Shown here in pieces: positions 1 to 8,573 of a stretch of DNA of 64,000 nt. The translations under genes were made by a program, and so were the position numbers. Origin of the DNA: JBBQYD01 sp942493075 (GTDB taxonomy: Bacteria > Verrucomicrobiota > Verrucomicrobiia > Limisphaerales > UBA8199); NCBI GenBank assembly GCA_942493075.1, contig OW818681.1, positions 6,014,001 to 6,078,000 on the forward strand, written 5' to 3'. The notes below the pieces were generated by a model. It searched no databases and was not told where the DNA came from. It was given only the letters and a program-made list of their open reading frames with translations. Each line of letters starts with the position of its first letter. Position 1 is the first letter of the stretch.

Positions 1-408
1 GCTGCCGGCCGCGCGGATTTCCTGGTCAAACAGGCGGGCGTTTTCGAAGAAGGGCGCGACAACGTGCTCAGTGTACTCAGGAAGATCATCCTGAAGCACC
101 ACCAAGTCATAGCTCCCACTGCGGATCTTGTCATGCACCGATTGTTTCCCTCGCAGAATCTTCAGCGTTGCGCCGCCCTTGGTATCGATATCGGCAGTGA
201 TGGCTCGTGGCGGCTGGGCGGAAGCCGCGAGCTGCCTTACATGAGTTGCTATGCCGCCGTTGGCTGCGGTGAAGCTGTCGCCGATAAACAGGATCTTGCA
301 CGGAGCGGGGGCCATCGTTGTTTGCTGCGTCTTGCAGGCGGTGAGCAGCAGGCCTGTCAGCAACAGGAGGCTGCATGTGCCGCACACGGATAACTGATGG
401 ATTTTCAT
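1..408 (-). CDS. SGNH/GDSL-like lipoprotein, N-terminal part
   Basis: The reading frame starts with ATG at 408 and runs off the left edge, giving 136 visible codons. The first 25 residues form a lipoprotein signal: MKIHQL, a Leu-rich core, then the lipobox L-T-A-C. After it comes K-I-L-F-I-G-D-S-F, which fits block I of SGNH hydrolases (nucleophile Ser in GDS), and later a Y-D-L-V-V-L-Q stretch typical of the same fold. A membrane-anchored, outward-facing esterase-like or carbohydrate-processing role is inferred. The catalytic Asp/His block would lie outside the window, so activity cannot be judged. No other gene overlaps it on the opposite strand that I believe. Confidence 0.7.
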   Translation of the reverse strand, partial: MKIHQLSVCGTCSLLLLTGLLLTACKTQQTTMAPAPCKILFIGDSFTAANGGIATHVRQLAASAQPPRAITADIDTKGGATLKILRGKQSVHDKIRSGSYDLVVLQDDLPEYTEHVVAPFFENARLFDQEIRAAGS

Positions 409-1018
409 TCTTTCCGGAAATGGTGGTTAGTTAGTGATGTTTCATTCTGGGCGGATCAGCCGGTTCCAAGATGCTCTGTGGCTCAAGGCTCGCCGCTCTC
501 TATGGAATGGGAGATTAAGCAGCAACGCCAGGAAACCAAGGGGAAAAGGGGGAGGCAATCGACTGCGGGTTGGCCTCGGCAAAGAGTAGAAGAGGCGTCC
601 CGCCTCTTTCCGGAATCAGTCCTGAGATCGATCCGTTATTCGTAATCCGTAATTCGTAAACCGGCCGCTCCTCAGTTTTCTCAGCCCCCCTGAGAGCGTG
701 GCTTGGTAACCCTGTAGCTCCCCGTGTGCTGTCCGTGCACGCTCCGTGGTGTCCGTGTGCCGTCCGTGCCTCGCACAACCCCGGGCTTATAGCTCGCATT
801 CCTTCGGAATGCAACCGGGCGGGAAGAGAAACGGGAAACCGCCCGGTGGACCACTGGGGAATTCGATCGTCCGCTCCTGTTCGATGTTCCGTGTGTAACA
901 ACAGAAAGGGGCGGCGAGGACGCCGCCCGTACTCGCAGTCGAGACGACCGCGCTACACGCTCGTAATTGCCCTGTTCCTCGCATTGCGATGTGCCGCCTG
1001 CTGCGTTTATCCTCACGC
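409..1018. other. Intergenic region rich in short hairpins, no gene
   Basis: No convincing gene here; the open frames in this stretch have no recognisable protein. It holds several dispersed-repeat pieces: an iterated ATTCGTAAT-like stretch near 635-660, TCCGTG-type repeats at about 724-775 (a related run occurs at 19912-19950), a perfect 7-bp hairpin at 796-812 (GCATTCC/GGAATGC), and a perfect 8-bp hairpin with an AGGA loop at 909-928 (GGGCGGCG/CGCCGCCC). It separates the divergent lipoprotein and AlkD-like genes, so promoters should also lie here, but I could not pick one out. Confidence 0.6.
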
Positions 1019-1789
1019 ATGCGAAAAACTCGGAATACCGCACCTGTGTCCAACCCGCGGCTTGCGCAGGAACTCTCGGCTGAGTTGCGCGCAGCCGGCA
1101 ACCCTTCAGCCGCACGCGTGCTTCAGGGGTTTTTCAAAACCGGTCCGGGTCAGTATGGGGAAGGCGACATATTTCTTGGAATCAAGGTGCCGGCGCTGCG
1201 AAGCATCGTCAAGAAGCACGGCGTGGTGGTTCCTGAGGATGTCCTTCCCCTGCTCCACTCTCAAATACATGAGGAACGAGCCGCAGCGTTGTTTCTCTGG
1301 GTCCGTGCTTTCGAGAAGGGAGACGCCGCCACAAGAAGCAAAATCTTTAAGCTCTACCTGGCCAACACGAAGTGGATCAACAATTGGGACCTGGTGGATC
1401 TCACGGCGCCGCAAATCATCGGTGAATCGTTGAATGCAAACGACTCCGGGTTACTGGACAAACTTGCGCGGTCAAAGTCGCTTTGGGAAAGGCGTATCTC
1501 AGTCGTGGCCACGTTTGCTTTTATCCGGCAAGGCCAGTTCGAGACCTGCATCCGCATCTGCCGGGAACTTCTAACCGATCAGCATGATCTGATGCATAAG
1601 GCTTGCGGCTGGATGCTGCGGGAAATCGGCAAGCGCGACCGTGATACCCTGGTGAAATTTCTCGAAGCTCACGCGCATGAAATGCCCCGCACCATGCTGC
1701 GTTACTCGATTGAGCATTTCCCTGAAATGGAGCGCCGTGGCTGGATGGAAGCCAAAGCGCGGTTCGCTTCAAAGACAACCGGTAAATAA
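1019..1789 (+). CDS. DNA alkylation repair protein, AlkD-like
   Basis: This 256-residue protein matches the HEAT-like repeat DNA glycosylases of the AlkC/AlkD family, which excise N3- and N7-alkylated purines from DNA without flipping the base. The family's active-site pattern is visible: N-W-D-L-V-D with Trp123 and Asp127 (four residues apart, as Trp109 and Asp113 in the studied AlkD), and an Arg pair in W-E-R-R at 156-159. Length is close to the usual 220-240. I chose the ATG at 1019 because the in-frame ATG at 989 adds ten residues without homology-like character. The gene stands alone and converges on dedA. Confidence 0.88.
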   Translation: MRKTRNTAPVSNPRLAQELSAELRAAGNPSAARVLQGFFKTGPGQYGEGDIFLGIKVPALRSIVKKHGVVVPEDVLPLLHSQIHEERAAALFLWVRAFEKGDAATRSKIFKLYLANTKWINNWDLVDLTAPQIIGESLNANDSGLLDKLARSKSLWERRISVVATFAFIRQGQFETCIRICRELLTDQHDLMHKACGWMLREIGKRDRDTLVKFLEAHAHEMPRTMLRYSIEHFPEMERRGWMEAKARFASKTTGK

Positions 1790-1839
1790 CGAAAAGGGGG
1801 AAGAATCCCGCCTTGCGGCAGAGTGGTCCCGGCTGTGCG

Positions 1840-2460
1840 TTACTTCTGTTTCTGGTGCATCTGGCGATACACGAAGAAATAGTAGAGGCCGCCCAGAAGG
1901 ACCATCGCACCACCCAGCCACAATGAAATACGGTGCATCTCGCCCTGCATGAGCTTCTCGTCCTGGCCCATCTTCACGCCCATATAACAGAGCACAGCAC
2001 TCCAGATGGCAGACCCGAGTATGGTGTAGAGCGAGAACTTCTTGTAATCCATCAGCACGATGCCCGCAGGAATGCCGATCAAATGGCGCACTACTGGCAA
2101 AAGACGGGAGATGAAAATGCCCATCGAGCCATAGTGCGATGCCCAGCGCTCAGCGCCTTCCACCTTCTCCGGTGAGATGAGGAAGTAACGTCCGTACCGC
2201 ATGATCAAGGGTCGGCCGCCGATACGCGCGGCCCAGTACATGGCACTGGCGCCGATCCACGAACCTATGGTGCCAGCCAGGATGATACCGGTAAAGGTGA
2301 GCGGAATCTGCCCCGTATGGGCCAGGTGCGCAGCAGGAGGAATCACCACCTCGCTGGGCAATGGCACGATGGAACTTTCCACGGCCATCAGCAGGGCGAT
2401 AAGTGGATAGCCCCCGGTGGCCAGGGTTTCCATATACCAATCAATTAATGCCTTGAACAT
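1840..2460 (-). CDS. DedA family membrane protein
   Basis: The 206-residue protein has the layout of DedA/SNARE-associated (VTT domain) inner-membrane proteins, thought to be lipid flippases or proton-dependent transporters needed for membrane homeostasis. Visible marks are the conserved E-S-S-I-V-P-L-P-S-E near residue 30, a glycine-rich G-x-x-x-G-[AS] segment near 70, and the F-[IV]-S-R-L-L-P-V-V-R-H-L-I-G-I-P-A-G motif near 125, followed by two C-terminal membrane helices. Start: the ATG at 2460 is preferred over a TTG at 2466 because a promoter -10 box ends at 2469, putting the likely transcript start within a few bases of 2460. Confidence 0.9.
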   Translation of the reverse strand: MFKALIDWYMETLATGGYPLIALLMAVESSIVPLPSEVVIPPAAHLAHTGQIPLTFTGIILAGTIGSWIGASAMYWAARIGGRPLIMRYGRYFLISPEKVEGAERWASHYGSMGIFISRLLPVVRHLIGIPAGIVLMDYKKFSLYTILGSAIWSAVLCYMGVKMGQDEKLMQGEMHRISLWLGGAMVLLGGLYYFFVYRQMHQKQK

Positions 2461-2468
2461 GGGCAAAG

Positions 2469-2496
2469 ACTATAGATCAGGATTTCGCTTTGGCTA
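2469..2496 (-). promoter_or_regulatory. Promoter of dedA-like gene
   Basis: Read on the minus strand: TAGCCA (2496-2491), a 16-bp spacer, then TATAGT (2474-2469). The predicted start point is near 2462, so the message would be almost leaderless for the ATG at 2460. It sits at the very 3' end of the upstream uracil-DNA glycosylase gene. Confidence 0.5.
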
Positions 2497-3420
2497 GCGC
2501 AGGAAATACCCCCGCTGCTTTTCAGAAATTGGGAGGGCCAGTTTCTCCATTACCTTCAGCATGTCCTCCCAAACACGCCGTTTCTCTGCCAGCGCCTGGT
2601 TGCGCAAAAGATACGCCGGATGATACGTGGGCATGAGCGGGATCCCGCGATACGTATTCCATTGGCCGCGGATCTTCGTAATGAAAATCGCTTTGCCCAA
2701 CAACCCTTCTATGGCAGTCGCGCCCAGACCAACAATCACCTTCGGACGGATCAGATCGATCTGTTCCTGCAGATACGGAATGCAGGTGCGCATTTCTTCA
2801 GGGGTCGGTTTTCGGTTGCCTGATGTGTGGGGCGGCATGTCCGGACGGCACTTCAGAATGTTCGCGATGTAAACTGTCTCGCGAGAAAGCCCCATCGTTT
2901 GAATGATCTTGGTGAGCAACAAGCCGGCTGCTCCCACAAAAGGTTCGCCCTGAGCGTCTTCATCAGCTCCCGGAGCTTCCCCAACAAACAGGAGGTCCGC
3001 GTTGATGTTCCCTACCCCGAACACCACGTTCTTGCGGCTGTCTGCAAGGTTTTTGCATTTCACGCAGCCCAAGACCCGCTGCTGCAAATCGGCAAACGCC
3101 GCAACTTTGGCTTCCGGACTCAGCGGAGCCGCAGGCGCGACGGGCGCTGTTGCTGGTTCGGTCGTTTCCGATCGCGCATGTATCACCGGTGTCGCAGGTG
3201 CGGCAGCATGTGTTGGGCGGGCAGCCGCTGAAGGAGCCGGGGGCCGAGACGTTCCACATGCGGCAGCCGTTGGCGCTGTAGCTGGACGGGACGCGGCGGG
3301 TTTCGCTTTCAACGCCTCAAGCGTCTCGGGCGACACGGCCACGAACCTTACACCATTGCGTTTCAACCGTTCCAACTCCTGAACGGTGGCTTCCAATACT
3401 TGCTGATAGGCGTCGGACAT
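2494..3420 (-). CDS. Uracil-DNA glycosylase, family 4 (Fe-S type)
   Basis: The protein of 308 residues has a variable Ala/Pro-rich N-terminal third and a C-terminal UDG domain. Family 4 marks are visible: G-E-A-P-G-A-D-E-D-A-Q-G-E-P-F-V-G (active-site motif 1), four Cys that would bind a 4Fe-4S cluster (C-V-K-C near 119-122, and Cys in L-K-C-R-P and R-T-C-I-P), and Y-H-P-A-Y-L-L (motif 3). It removes uracil from DNA to start base excision repair. The N-terminal extension is longer than in most family 4 enzymes and resembles the SPO1 polymerase-related type. Start at 3420 is chosen since it lies 4 bp after the preceding gene's stop. Confidence 0.92.
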   Translation of the reverse strand: MSDAYQQVLEATVQELERLKRNGVRFVAVSPETLEALKAKPAASRPATAPTAAACGTSRPPAPSAAARPTHAAAPATPVIHARSETTEPATAPVAPAAPLSPEAKVAAFADLQQRVLGCVKCKNLADSRKNVVFGVGNINADLLFVGEAPGADEDAQGEPFVGAAGLLLTKIIQTMGLSRETVYIANILKCRPDMPPHTSGNRKPTPEEMRTCIPYLQEQIDLIRPKVIVGLGATAIEGLLGKAIFITKIRGQWNTYRGIPLMPTYHPAYLLRNQALAEKRRVWEDMLKVMEKLALPISEKQRGYFLR

Positions 3421-3424
3421 GATC

Positions 3425-5347
3425 TTAAAGTGCAGGGATAATGGAAAAGGAAACCTGGCCGGACTGCAAGGGTTCCTTGAGCTTGAATCCCAGACGGGTC
3501 GGCTGGCGTCCACCGCCAACATCTTCCTTCAGAACCTCGTCCACCACGATAAAGGCACGCCCACCCGTATCGAAAGTGACCTCCACGGCTTGTCCCTCCT
3601 CCTCGATGCGGTATTTTCCAGGAGCGGTTTCCTTCCACTTGCCCCACGTGATGAGCGCGGTCTCAAAGGTGTGCGGCTTCTCAAAAGACACCGTATCCCG
3701 CACGGTCAGAGCGGGGCGCGCCCCCCTGCGGAACACAAACTCGCGTTCCAGCTTTTTCACATCATCCACCGCATAACCGCTCGTCAGGTCGAGTGTGAGC
3801 TGGTCTTCGGTCTCAGAGAACTTTGTCCGGAGCACCTTGGCATGCGCTTTCATCCCAGTGGACTGCAATTTGCCATCGACCACCGGAACTCCATGCCCAT
3901 AGGAGTTGAGCAACTTGCTTTCATACCGTTGCGGACTGAACGTTCGCGCGGTATAGACCTCCCCGCCGGGATCACAGATCAGCACGTGGCTCCCAAGAAT
4001 CACGCTAAAGCTGCCAATATCATTATGGTTGTGGTGTTCGCCATTGTGACCAGCCTTGAGCACGGCGGCAAATGGCGTTGCGTTTGAACCAGGACGGCAG
4101 ATGAGCACGCCGCCATCATTGAACCAGGTGCGTTCCAACTCAGGCTTTGCCAATGCGGGCCGAGGCGCCCTCGGCAGCGGTTCGCGAATCGCATTGAACA
4201 CCATCCCCGGCCCAAGCCCATGCCCGCGGCTCGCAAAGGAAACCGAACGCCGTTCCGGCCGATCCAAATCAAAACGGTCCGCAATGTACTTAATCAGCGT
4301 TACGTCCGGACGCGCCCGAGGCGAACAATCAGCGATGCTCGGGTAAAGACCATTGATGATCTCGGCGCGCAATGCATAGAGGGCGGGAGCCGCTGCTTCA
4401 GGAGCGGTCATCAGGTCCACCTTGCCTCGCGTCGATTGCCGCAGCATCTCGGAGAGCATCAGGAACCTCCCGTAGCCGTAGCCCCAATATCCCATGCCCT
4501 CGCTGCAGTAACCATCGGGAGTAAACCCGGAGAGAAAGCTCTGGATGTAATGTTCGACAGCAGCCACGTACCACGCTCGATCCTCGGCGCTCTCGACCAA
4601 GGGCAACGCACTCCCAGCCACGCCCGCCAGGCACACCGCGTTCCAGTTATGGGTCGCCCGCAGCCAATAAGCCCCCTTTGCCCTGCCTTCAACGATCTCG
4701 CGAAACGGCTTCAGAATCCGCCGATTCACCTCCTGCTCGAGCTTTGATCGGATCGCCTCGGGCAGTTTCTCGCCTAATAGATAGTGCGCCGTCGCAAGAT
4801 CCCATCCCACCAGGGTGGAGCGCAGGTCCATATCCATCAGCTTTCCGTCAAAATTCCTCAGCTTGCGATCATGCGCAGGCAGCATCCAGGTGCGCTCCGC
4901 GCAAAGCGCCTCAATAATCTCCGAAATGCCGGGGATGAAATGACCCTCATTCTCAAGACACTCGGCCAGGACAAGCGTCCCCAGCCTGTTGTCACGTTCA
5001 TTCAGAACCTTCTGGCAACGACCTCGATTGCCGGTGCGCGAAAAATCCAGGAACAGGTCATCTGTCACCTCAGGAATGGGCTGGTTCGTGAGAGCTCGGG
5101 CGCGAGCCACAAGCTCCGCCCAATCCGGTCGCTTGAGGCGCTCGGACCATGCGGCACGATCCGTGATAGGCGCGCCTGAACCTTGGGGCTTTGCTGGCAG
5201 CCATTTGGCGATTTGCTCCACCCGTTCAGGCTTGATCGGGCTATTCGTCTGAGCTTGGCCGCACGCTGCGGCCAACAGAAAACACAGCGCAGGCAACCAG
5301 CTCAGGAGCACTTGGGGAGCCACGGACCTCTGACGGCAGATTGTCAT
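3425..5347 (-). CDS. Secreted heparinase II/III-like polysaccharide lyase
   Basis: A 640-residue secreted protein. Residues 1-35 form a signal peptide (Arg, then a Leu/Ala core ending A-A-C-G-Q-A-Q). The middle is an alpha/alpha-toroid-like region, and near residue 435 comes G-E-H-H-N-H-N-D-I-G-S-F-S, the metal/active-site stretch of the heparinase II/III family. The C-terminal part is a beta-sandwich. Family members cleave acidic or sulfated polysaccharides by beta-elimination, so a role in glycan breakdown outside the cell is likely; the substrate is not predictable. Start at 5347 is preferred over far-upstream ATGs because it begins the signal peptide and removes overlap with the upstream gene. 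Confidence 0.85.
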   Translation of the reverse strand: MTICRQRSVAPQVLLSWLPALCFLLAAACGQAQTNSPIKPERVEQIAKWLPAKPQGSGAPITDRAAWSERLKRPDWAELVARARALTNQPIPEVTDDLFLDFSRTGNRGRCQKVLNERDNRLGTLVLAECLENEGHFIPGISEIIEALCAERTWMLPAHDRKLRNFDGKLMDMDLRSTLVGWDLATAHYLLGEKLPEAIRSKLEQEVNRRILKPFREIVEGRAKGAYWLRATHNWNAVCLAGVAGSALPLVESAEDRAWYVAAVEHYIQSFLSGFTPDGYCSEGMGYWGYGYGRFLMLSEMLRQSTRGKVDLMTAPEAAAPALYALRAEIINGLYPSIADCSPRARPDVTLIKYIADRFDLDRPERRSVSFASRGHGLGPGMVFNAIREPLPRAPRPALAKPELERTWFNDGGVLICRPGSNATPFAAVLKAGHNGEHHNHNDIGSFSVILGSHVLICDPGGEVYTARTFSPQRYESKLLNSYGHGVPVVDGKLQSTGMKAHAKVLRTKFSETEDQLTLDLTSGYAVDDVKKLEREFVFRRGARPALTVRDTVSFEKPHTFETALITWGKWKETAPGKYRIEEEGQAVEVTFDTGGRAFIVVDEVLKEDVGGGRQPTRLGFKLKEPLQSGQVSFSIIPAL

Positions 5348-5418
5348 GATCAGAGTATGGCTGGAATGCCGGGTGATTTGAAGGAGGAAGAGGGGCAATG
5401 CGGCAATTGACCTCCGCA

Positions 5419-7581
5419 TCACGGCTCCGCGCGTTTCACTCGATAAAAAACCGGGCCGGGAGCACTGGGCGCCACTACTCTCAGCGGTGGACGATTGGTG
5501 CTGACTGTCCTCGCGGTTTCCCAAGCTGAAAGGTCGCTGGAGCGATCAATCTCATACTCAACGCCAGGAATCGCCGAAAAGGTGAACTCCAGTTCGCCTC
5601 CAGTTCTAAGGCCAATCGATAGGACCCGCTCGGCACCGACCGTTTCTTCCACCATGATGTTATCGAACAACACGAATGCATCCTGCACCGGGTTGGCGAT
5701 GCTCTTGAATACGTCACTTAGACCGAGCATGAGTGTACCAGGTCCAAGACCAGTGCTTGTAACCGTCGCGATACGCTGCCCGTTCATGATCCAATGCACC
5801 AAGCCATTCGTGTGGTGCAACTCCACGTGCACCCACTCTTTGCCGGGGCTCCCGGCTGTCTCAAACCTGCCTGCTGGAAAAAGCTGCTGATAAGCCGGGG
5901 CTATGTTATTCGAGGCGGTCATGGAACTCGCCGCGCCCGTCAGGTCCAGCGCTCCGTTTGCTTGCCCGCGATAAGCTCTATAATCCCTGGAATCTCCCCC
6001 CTCGCCACTGACGCCAAACCAAACACCATCTGTACCGGACTTTGCGAGTGACCAGTTCACATTTGTTCCCGTGTGGTCCAAACCAAACAACGCGTGCTGC
6101 GTGCTGCCGGTCGAGCTTGCCCCACCCGCTCCACCTGGATAATTCATCCAAAGGTCGAAGCTGACGATGCAGTCCGAGACGAGCACAGGCAGCCTTATTG
6201 GAAACACGTTGATTGCCGCTTCAATCCCTGAGGCATCATTGCCATTCACCGCCAGACGTAGCGCATGATTGTCACTTGAGCCTGGCGCAGACGGGACGGC
6301 TGAGAACGCGCCATTCAAAAGATAGGGGGTGAACTCGTGAGCAAAATGCAAGTCCGCCTGAGAATCAGGCACACCGTCCGCAGAATCACTCACAAATCTC
6401 CAGGAATCTCGGGCCGCAGGTGATTCGAATGACTCGGAGAACACCACAGGCCACGGGTTCGTGTGGAGTGTGACGCTAGCCACCCGGCTGGTGACCATGC
6501 CGAACGAGTTCGATGCGGTTAAAAAGTAGGTGCCACCCTTTGACGGCATTCCAATCAACGCCAAGACTGCATTGGTTGCTTCGGATAGTGGTGTCCCATC
6601 TTTCCACCATCTGAGTGCAGGATCAGGCTCCGACGCGACAACTGCGCTCAGCGTGTTCGTTTCTCCCATGAGCAAGCGAACCGAGCGCGGGTGTTGCAGA
6701 ACGGCAGGGCGGAATCCGTTGATCGTATAGCGCGGCAGGCGAATGACGCCTCCCGAAGTGCCCTCGGCAACCGAGTCGTCGCTCAACAGAGGTGCGAGTG
6801 CCGGATTGGTGAGCACCTGGCTGATGAAAGCAGGCTGGCCGTTGATTCTAATTTCATCGCGGACCAACCGCACACCATGACTGTAATCAGCATAGGTCTG
6901 TTCATGGCCGTTGTACATGGGTTGGATCGGACTGCCCGAGGTGTAATGCCATCCATAGATCACCACGGGGGCGGTGATCGCCGGGCTGGCAAAGTTCGTG
7001 TAAATGCGCGAGGAGATGATCACGTCCTTTTTGTGACCGGCAACCAGCGCACCTTGCGGAAAGGTATTCGTGCGAGAATCGCGTTGCGTGCGCACCGTTG
7101 CGTTGTGCTGGACGAAGACCGGCATGGTGATCATTTGCGCCGAGGGCGGAATCGTTGAGGGGTTCAACTTCACCGAGGCGTTGGTCCAGATCACGTTGAC
7201 CAGCTTTCGTGTGGGCAAAGTGCAGCCAAGCCGATCCGCCAGCCTCTGCCCCAACAAAGGAGTCATGGGCATCAGCAGGTAATCCGTTTCCGAGCCGACG
7301 GCCAGGTAATCGGGCAGCACCTCCAGTTCCACCGTATAACTCTGATTGCTGAGGCTTTGCTGAAAGCTGATCGGGACAAATGCGCGCAAGAATCCGGGAA
7401 CGTTCCCACTCAAGATTTCGCGTCCGACCCACAGCTCACGTTCCGTCACAGGCATACGTTCTGCCAGGCGGGCGAGCTCACTGCCGGTCGGGGCGTCACC
7501 TGCCCGCGGAGGCAGGGCAAGTTCAGTTGCCTGCGCGCTCCAGACCAGGAGTAAGAGAACGCATAACCAGTTTAAATGCAT
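5419..7581 (-). CDS. Large secreted protein: unknown N-domain, Ig-like, C-terminal domain
   Basis: The 720-residue product has a signal peptide (residues 1-19, ending S-A-Q-A). Residues about 55-285 are a domain I do not recognise by name; it has a conserved-looking core with A-G-H-K-K-D, Y-G-W-H, P-I-Q-P and Y-A-D-Y-S-H-G. Next is an Ig-like domain (about 300-375, ending G-G-T-Y-F-L-T-A-S-N-S-F-G), a LamG-like beta-sandwich region (about 385-640), and a C-terminal module ending in F-Y-R-V-K that also closes other large secreted proteins in this window. It is on the same strand just upstream of the lyase, 71 bp apart. Extracellular or surface location is clear; enzymatic activity of the N-domain is only a guess. 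Confidence 0.75.
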   Translation of the reverse strand: MHLNWLCVLLLLVWSAQATELALPPRAGDAPTGSELARLAERMPVTERELWVGREILSGNVPGFLRAFVPISFQQSLSNQSYTVELEVLPDYLAVGSETDYLLMPMTPLLGQRLADRLGCTLPTRKLVNVIWTNASVKLNPSTIPPSAQMITMPVFVQHNATVRTQRDSRTNTFPQGALVAGHKKDVIISSRIYTNFASPAITAPVVIYGWHYTSGSPIQPMYNGHEQTYADYSHGVRLVRDEIRINGQPAFISQVLTNPALAPLLSDDSVAEGTSGGVIRLPRYTINGFRPAVLQHPRSVRLLMGETNTLSAVVASEPDPALRWWKDGTPLSEATNAVLALIGMPSKGGTYFLTASNSFGMVTSRVASVTLHTNPWPVVFSESFESPAARDSWRFVSDSADGVPDSQADLHFAHEFTPYLLNGAFSAVPSAPGSSDNHALRLAVNGNDASGIEAAINVFPIRLPVLVSDCIVSFDLWMNYPGGAGGASSTGSTQHALFGLDHTGTNVNWSLAKSGTDGVWFGVSGEGGDSRDYRAYRGQANGALDLTGAASSMTASNNIAPAYQQLFPAGRFETAGSPGKEWVHVELHHTNGLVHWIMNGQRIATVTSTGLGPGTLMLGLSDVFKSIANPVQDAFVLFDNIMVEETVGAERVLSIGLRTGGELEFTFSAIPGVEYEIDRSSDLSAWETARTVSTNRPPLRVVAPSAPGPVFYRVKRAEP

Positions 7582-7645
7582 TTCGGATTTGATGGGAGGT
7601 TTACCACAAGTGCATCCTCAAGTAAACGCCAGTGGAACGAAGCCA

Positions 7646-7683
7646 CTTTAGTGGTAGGGCACTCTCGCCGCAGAGTGCCTTCT
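7646..7683 (-). repeat. Dispersed hairpin, GCCCTACCACT family, copy 1
   Basis: A perfect 8-bp stem (GGCACTCT 7658-7665 with AGAGTGCC 7672-7679) flanked by GTGGTAGGGC. On the minus strand it reads AAGGC, stem, GCCCTACCACTAAAG. Two more copies lie at 25816-25850 and 46089-46123. It sits between rnhB and the large secreted protein gene. Confidence 0.6.
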
Positions 7684-7727
7684 GAGACTTGCTGGGGCTT
7701 CAGCGGTGTTTTGGTTCAACCCTCAGG

Positions 7728-8432
7728 TTATGAGGCATCCTGGCGGGGGTGGGACGCCGTCGAGTCCGGGAATAAGTTCAGTTCCAATTCCTGGACCACC
7801 GGGCGGAACGGCGCAAAGCTCCGGCGGTGAATCGGGCATGGGCCAAGCCTTTCAATCGCAGAATAGTGTTTGGGAGTGCAATAGCCCTTGTGCTCGGCAA
7901 AACCATACCCGGGATACATTTGGTCAAACTCAACCATCATCCGGTCGCGTGTGACTTTGGCCAGCACGCTGGCAGCAGCAATCGAATAACTGCGCGCATC
8001 GCCTTCAACCAGTGCCGTCTGCGGGTAAGGCAGCCACTTAATGCGCAAGCCATCGATCAATGCATGCAGCGGCTTGGGTGTGAGGCGGTCCAGGGCCTGG
8101 TGCATGCCGCGCCAGGCCGCCTGACGGATATTGATCCGGTCGATCATCTCGACATCGATCACAACGACGGCATGCTGAATCTCGGGGTCGGCGGTGAGGA
8201 TCTGAAAAAACTTCTCGCGCTGTTCCGCATCGAGTTGTTTGGAATCATTAAGGCCGCGCAACCGTGCGGGAAGGCCGCCCTCAGCCCAGGCGCATGGAAA
8301 CATGACGGCAGCCGAAACCACCGGGCCGGCTAAGGGACCGCACCCCGCTTCATCAGCACCGGCTACAAAAGAGATACCCTGTGCCCAGAGTTCCCGCTCG
8401 TGCGCAAGACGTTTCCAATACTTCGCGGCCAT
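7728..8432 (-). CDS. rnhB: Ribonuclease HII
   Basis: RNase HII cleaves the RNA strand of RNA-DNA hybrids and single ribonucleotides embedded in DNA. The 234-residue protein shows the family motif G-A-D-E-A-G-C-G-P-L-A-G-P-V (first Asp-Glu of the DEDD site) near residue 26, L-N-D-S-K-Q-L, A-L-I-D-G (third acidic position) and the S-I-A-A-A-S-V-L-A-K-V-T-R-D block with the downstream catalytic Asp. H-K-G-Y-C-T and a Pro-Ile-H-R-R-S-F near the end are also typical. Size is normal for the family. It is a single gene between two large secreted-protein genes. Confidence 0.95.
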   Translation of the reverse strand: MAAKYWKRLAHERELWAQGISFVAGADEAGCGPLAGPVVSAAVMFPCAWAEGGLPARLRGLNDSKQLDAEQREKFFQILTADPEIQHAVVVIDVEMIDRINIRQAAWRGMHQALDRLTPKPLHALIDGLRIKWLPYPQTALVEGDARSYSIAAASVLAKVTRDRMMVEFDQMYPGYGFAEHKGYCTPKHYSAIERLGPCPIHRRSFAPFRPVVQELELNLFPDSTASHPRQDAS

Positions 8433-8573
8433 GTTCCAGCGTCAGAATAATGGGCGCGCACGCGGCACGCACGAAAATTTGGGGAGGGTTGCAGGAGAAT
8501 CAAGAGTCCTCTGCCTGCGCCCCAAACGCTCGTGAGCGTCATGGCACTTCAACGCTCATCGCCGTACCCGTGT

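Noticed and set aside
726..1433. Plus-strand open frame overlapping the AlkD-like gene
   Set aside because: Out of frame with the AlkD-like protein and begins in hairpin repeats; no domain.
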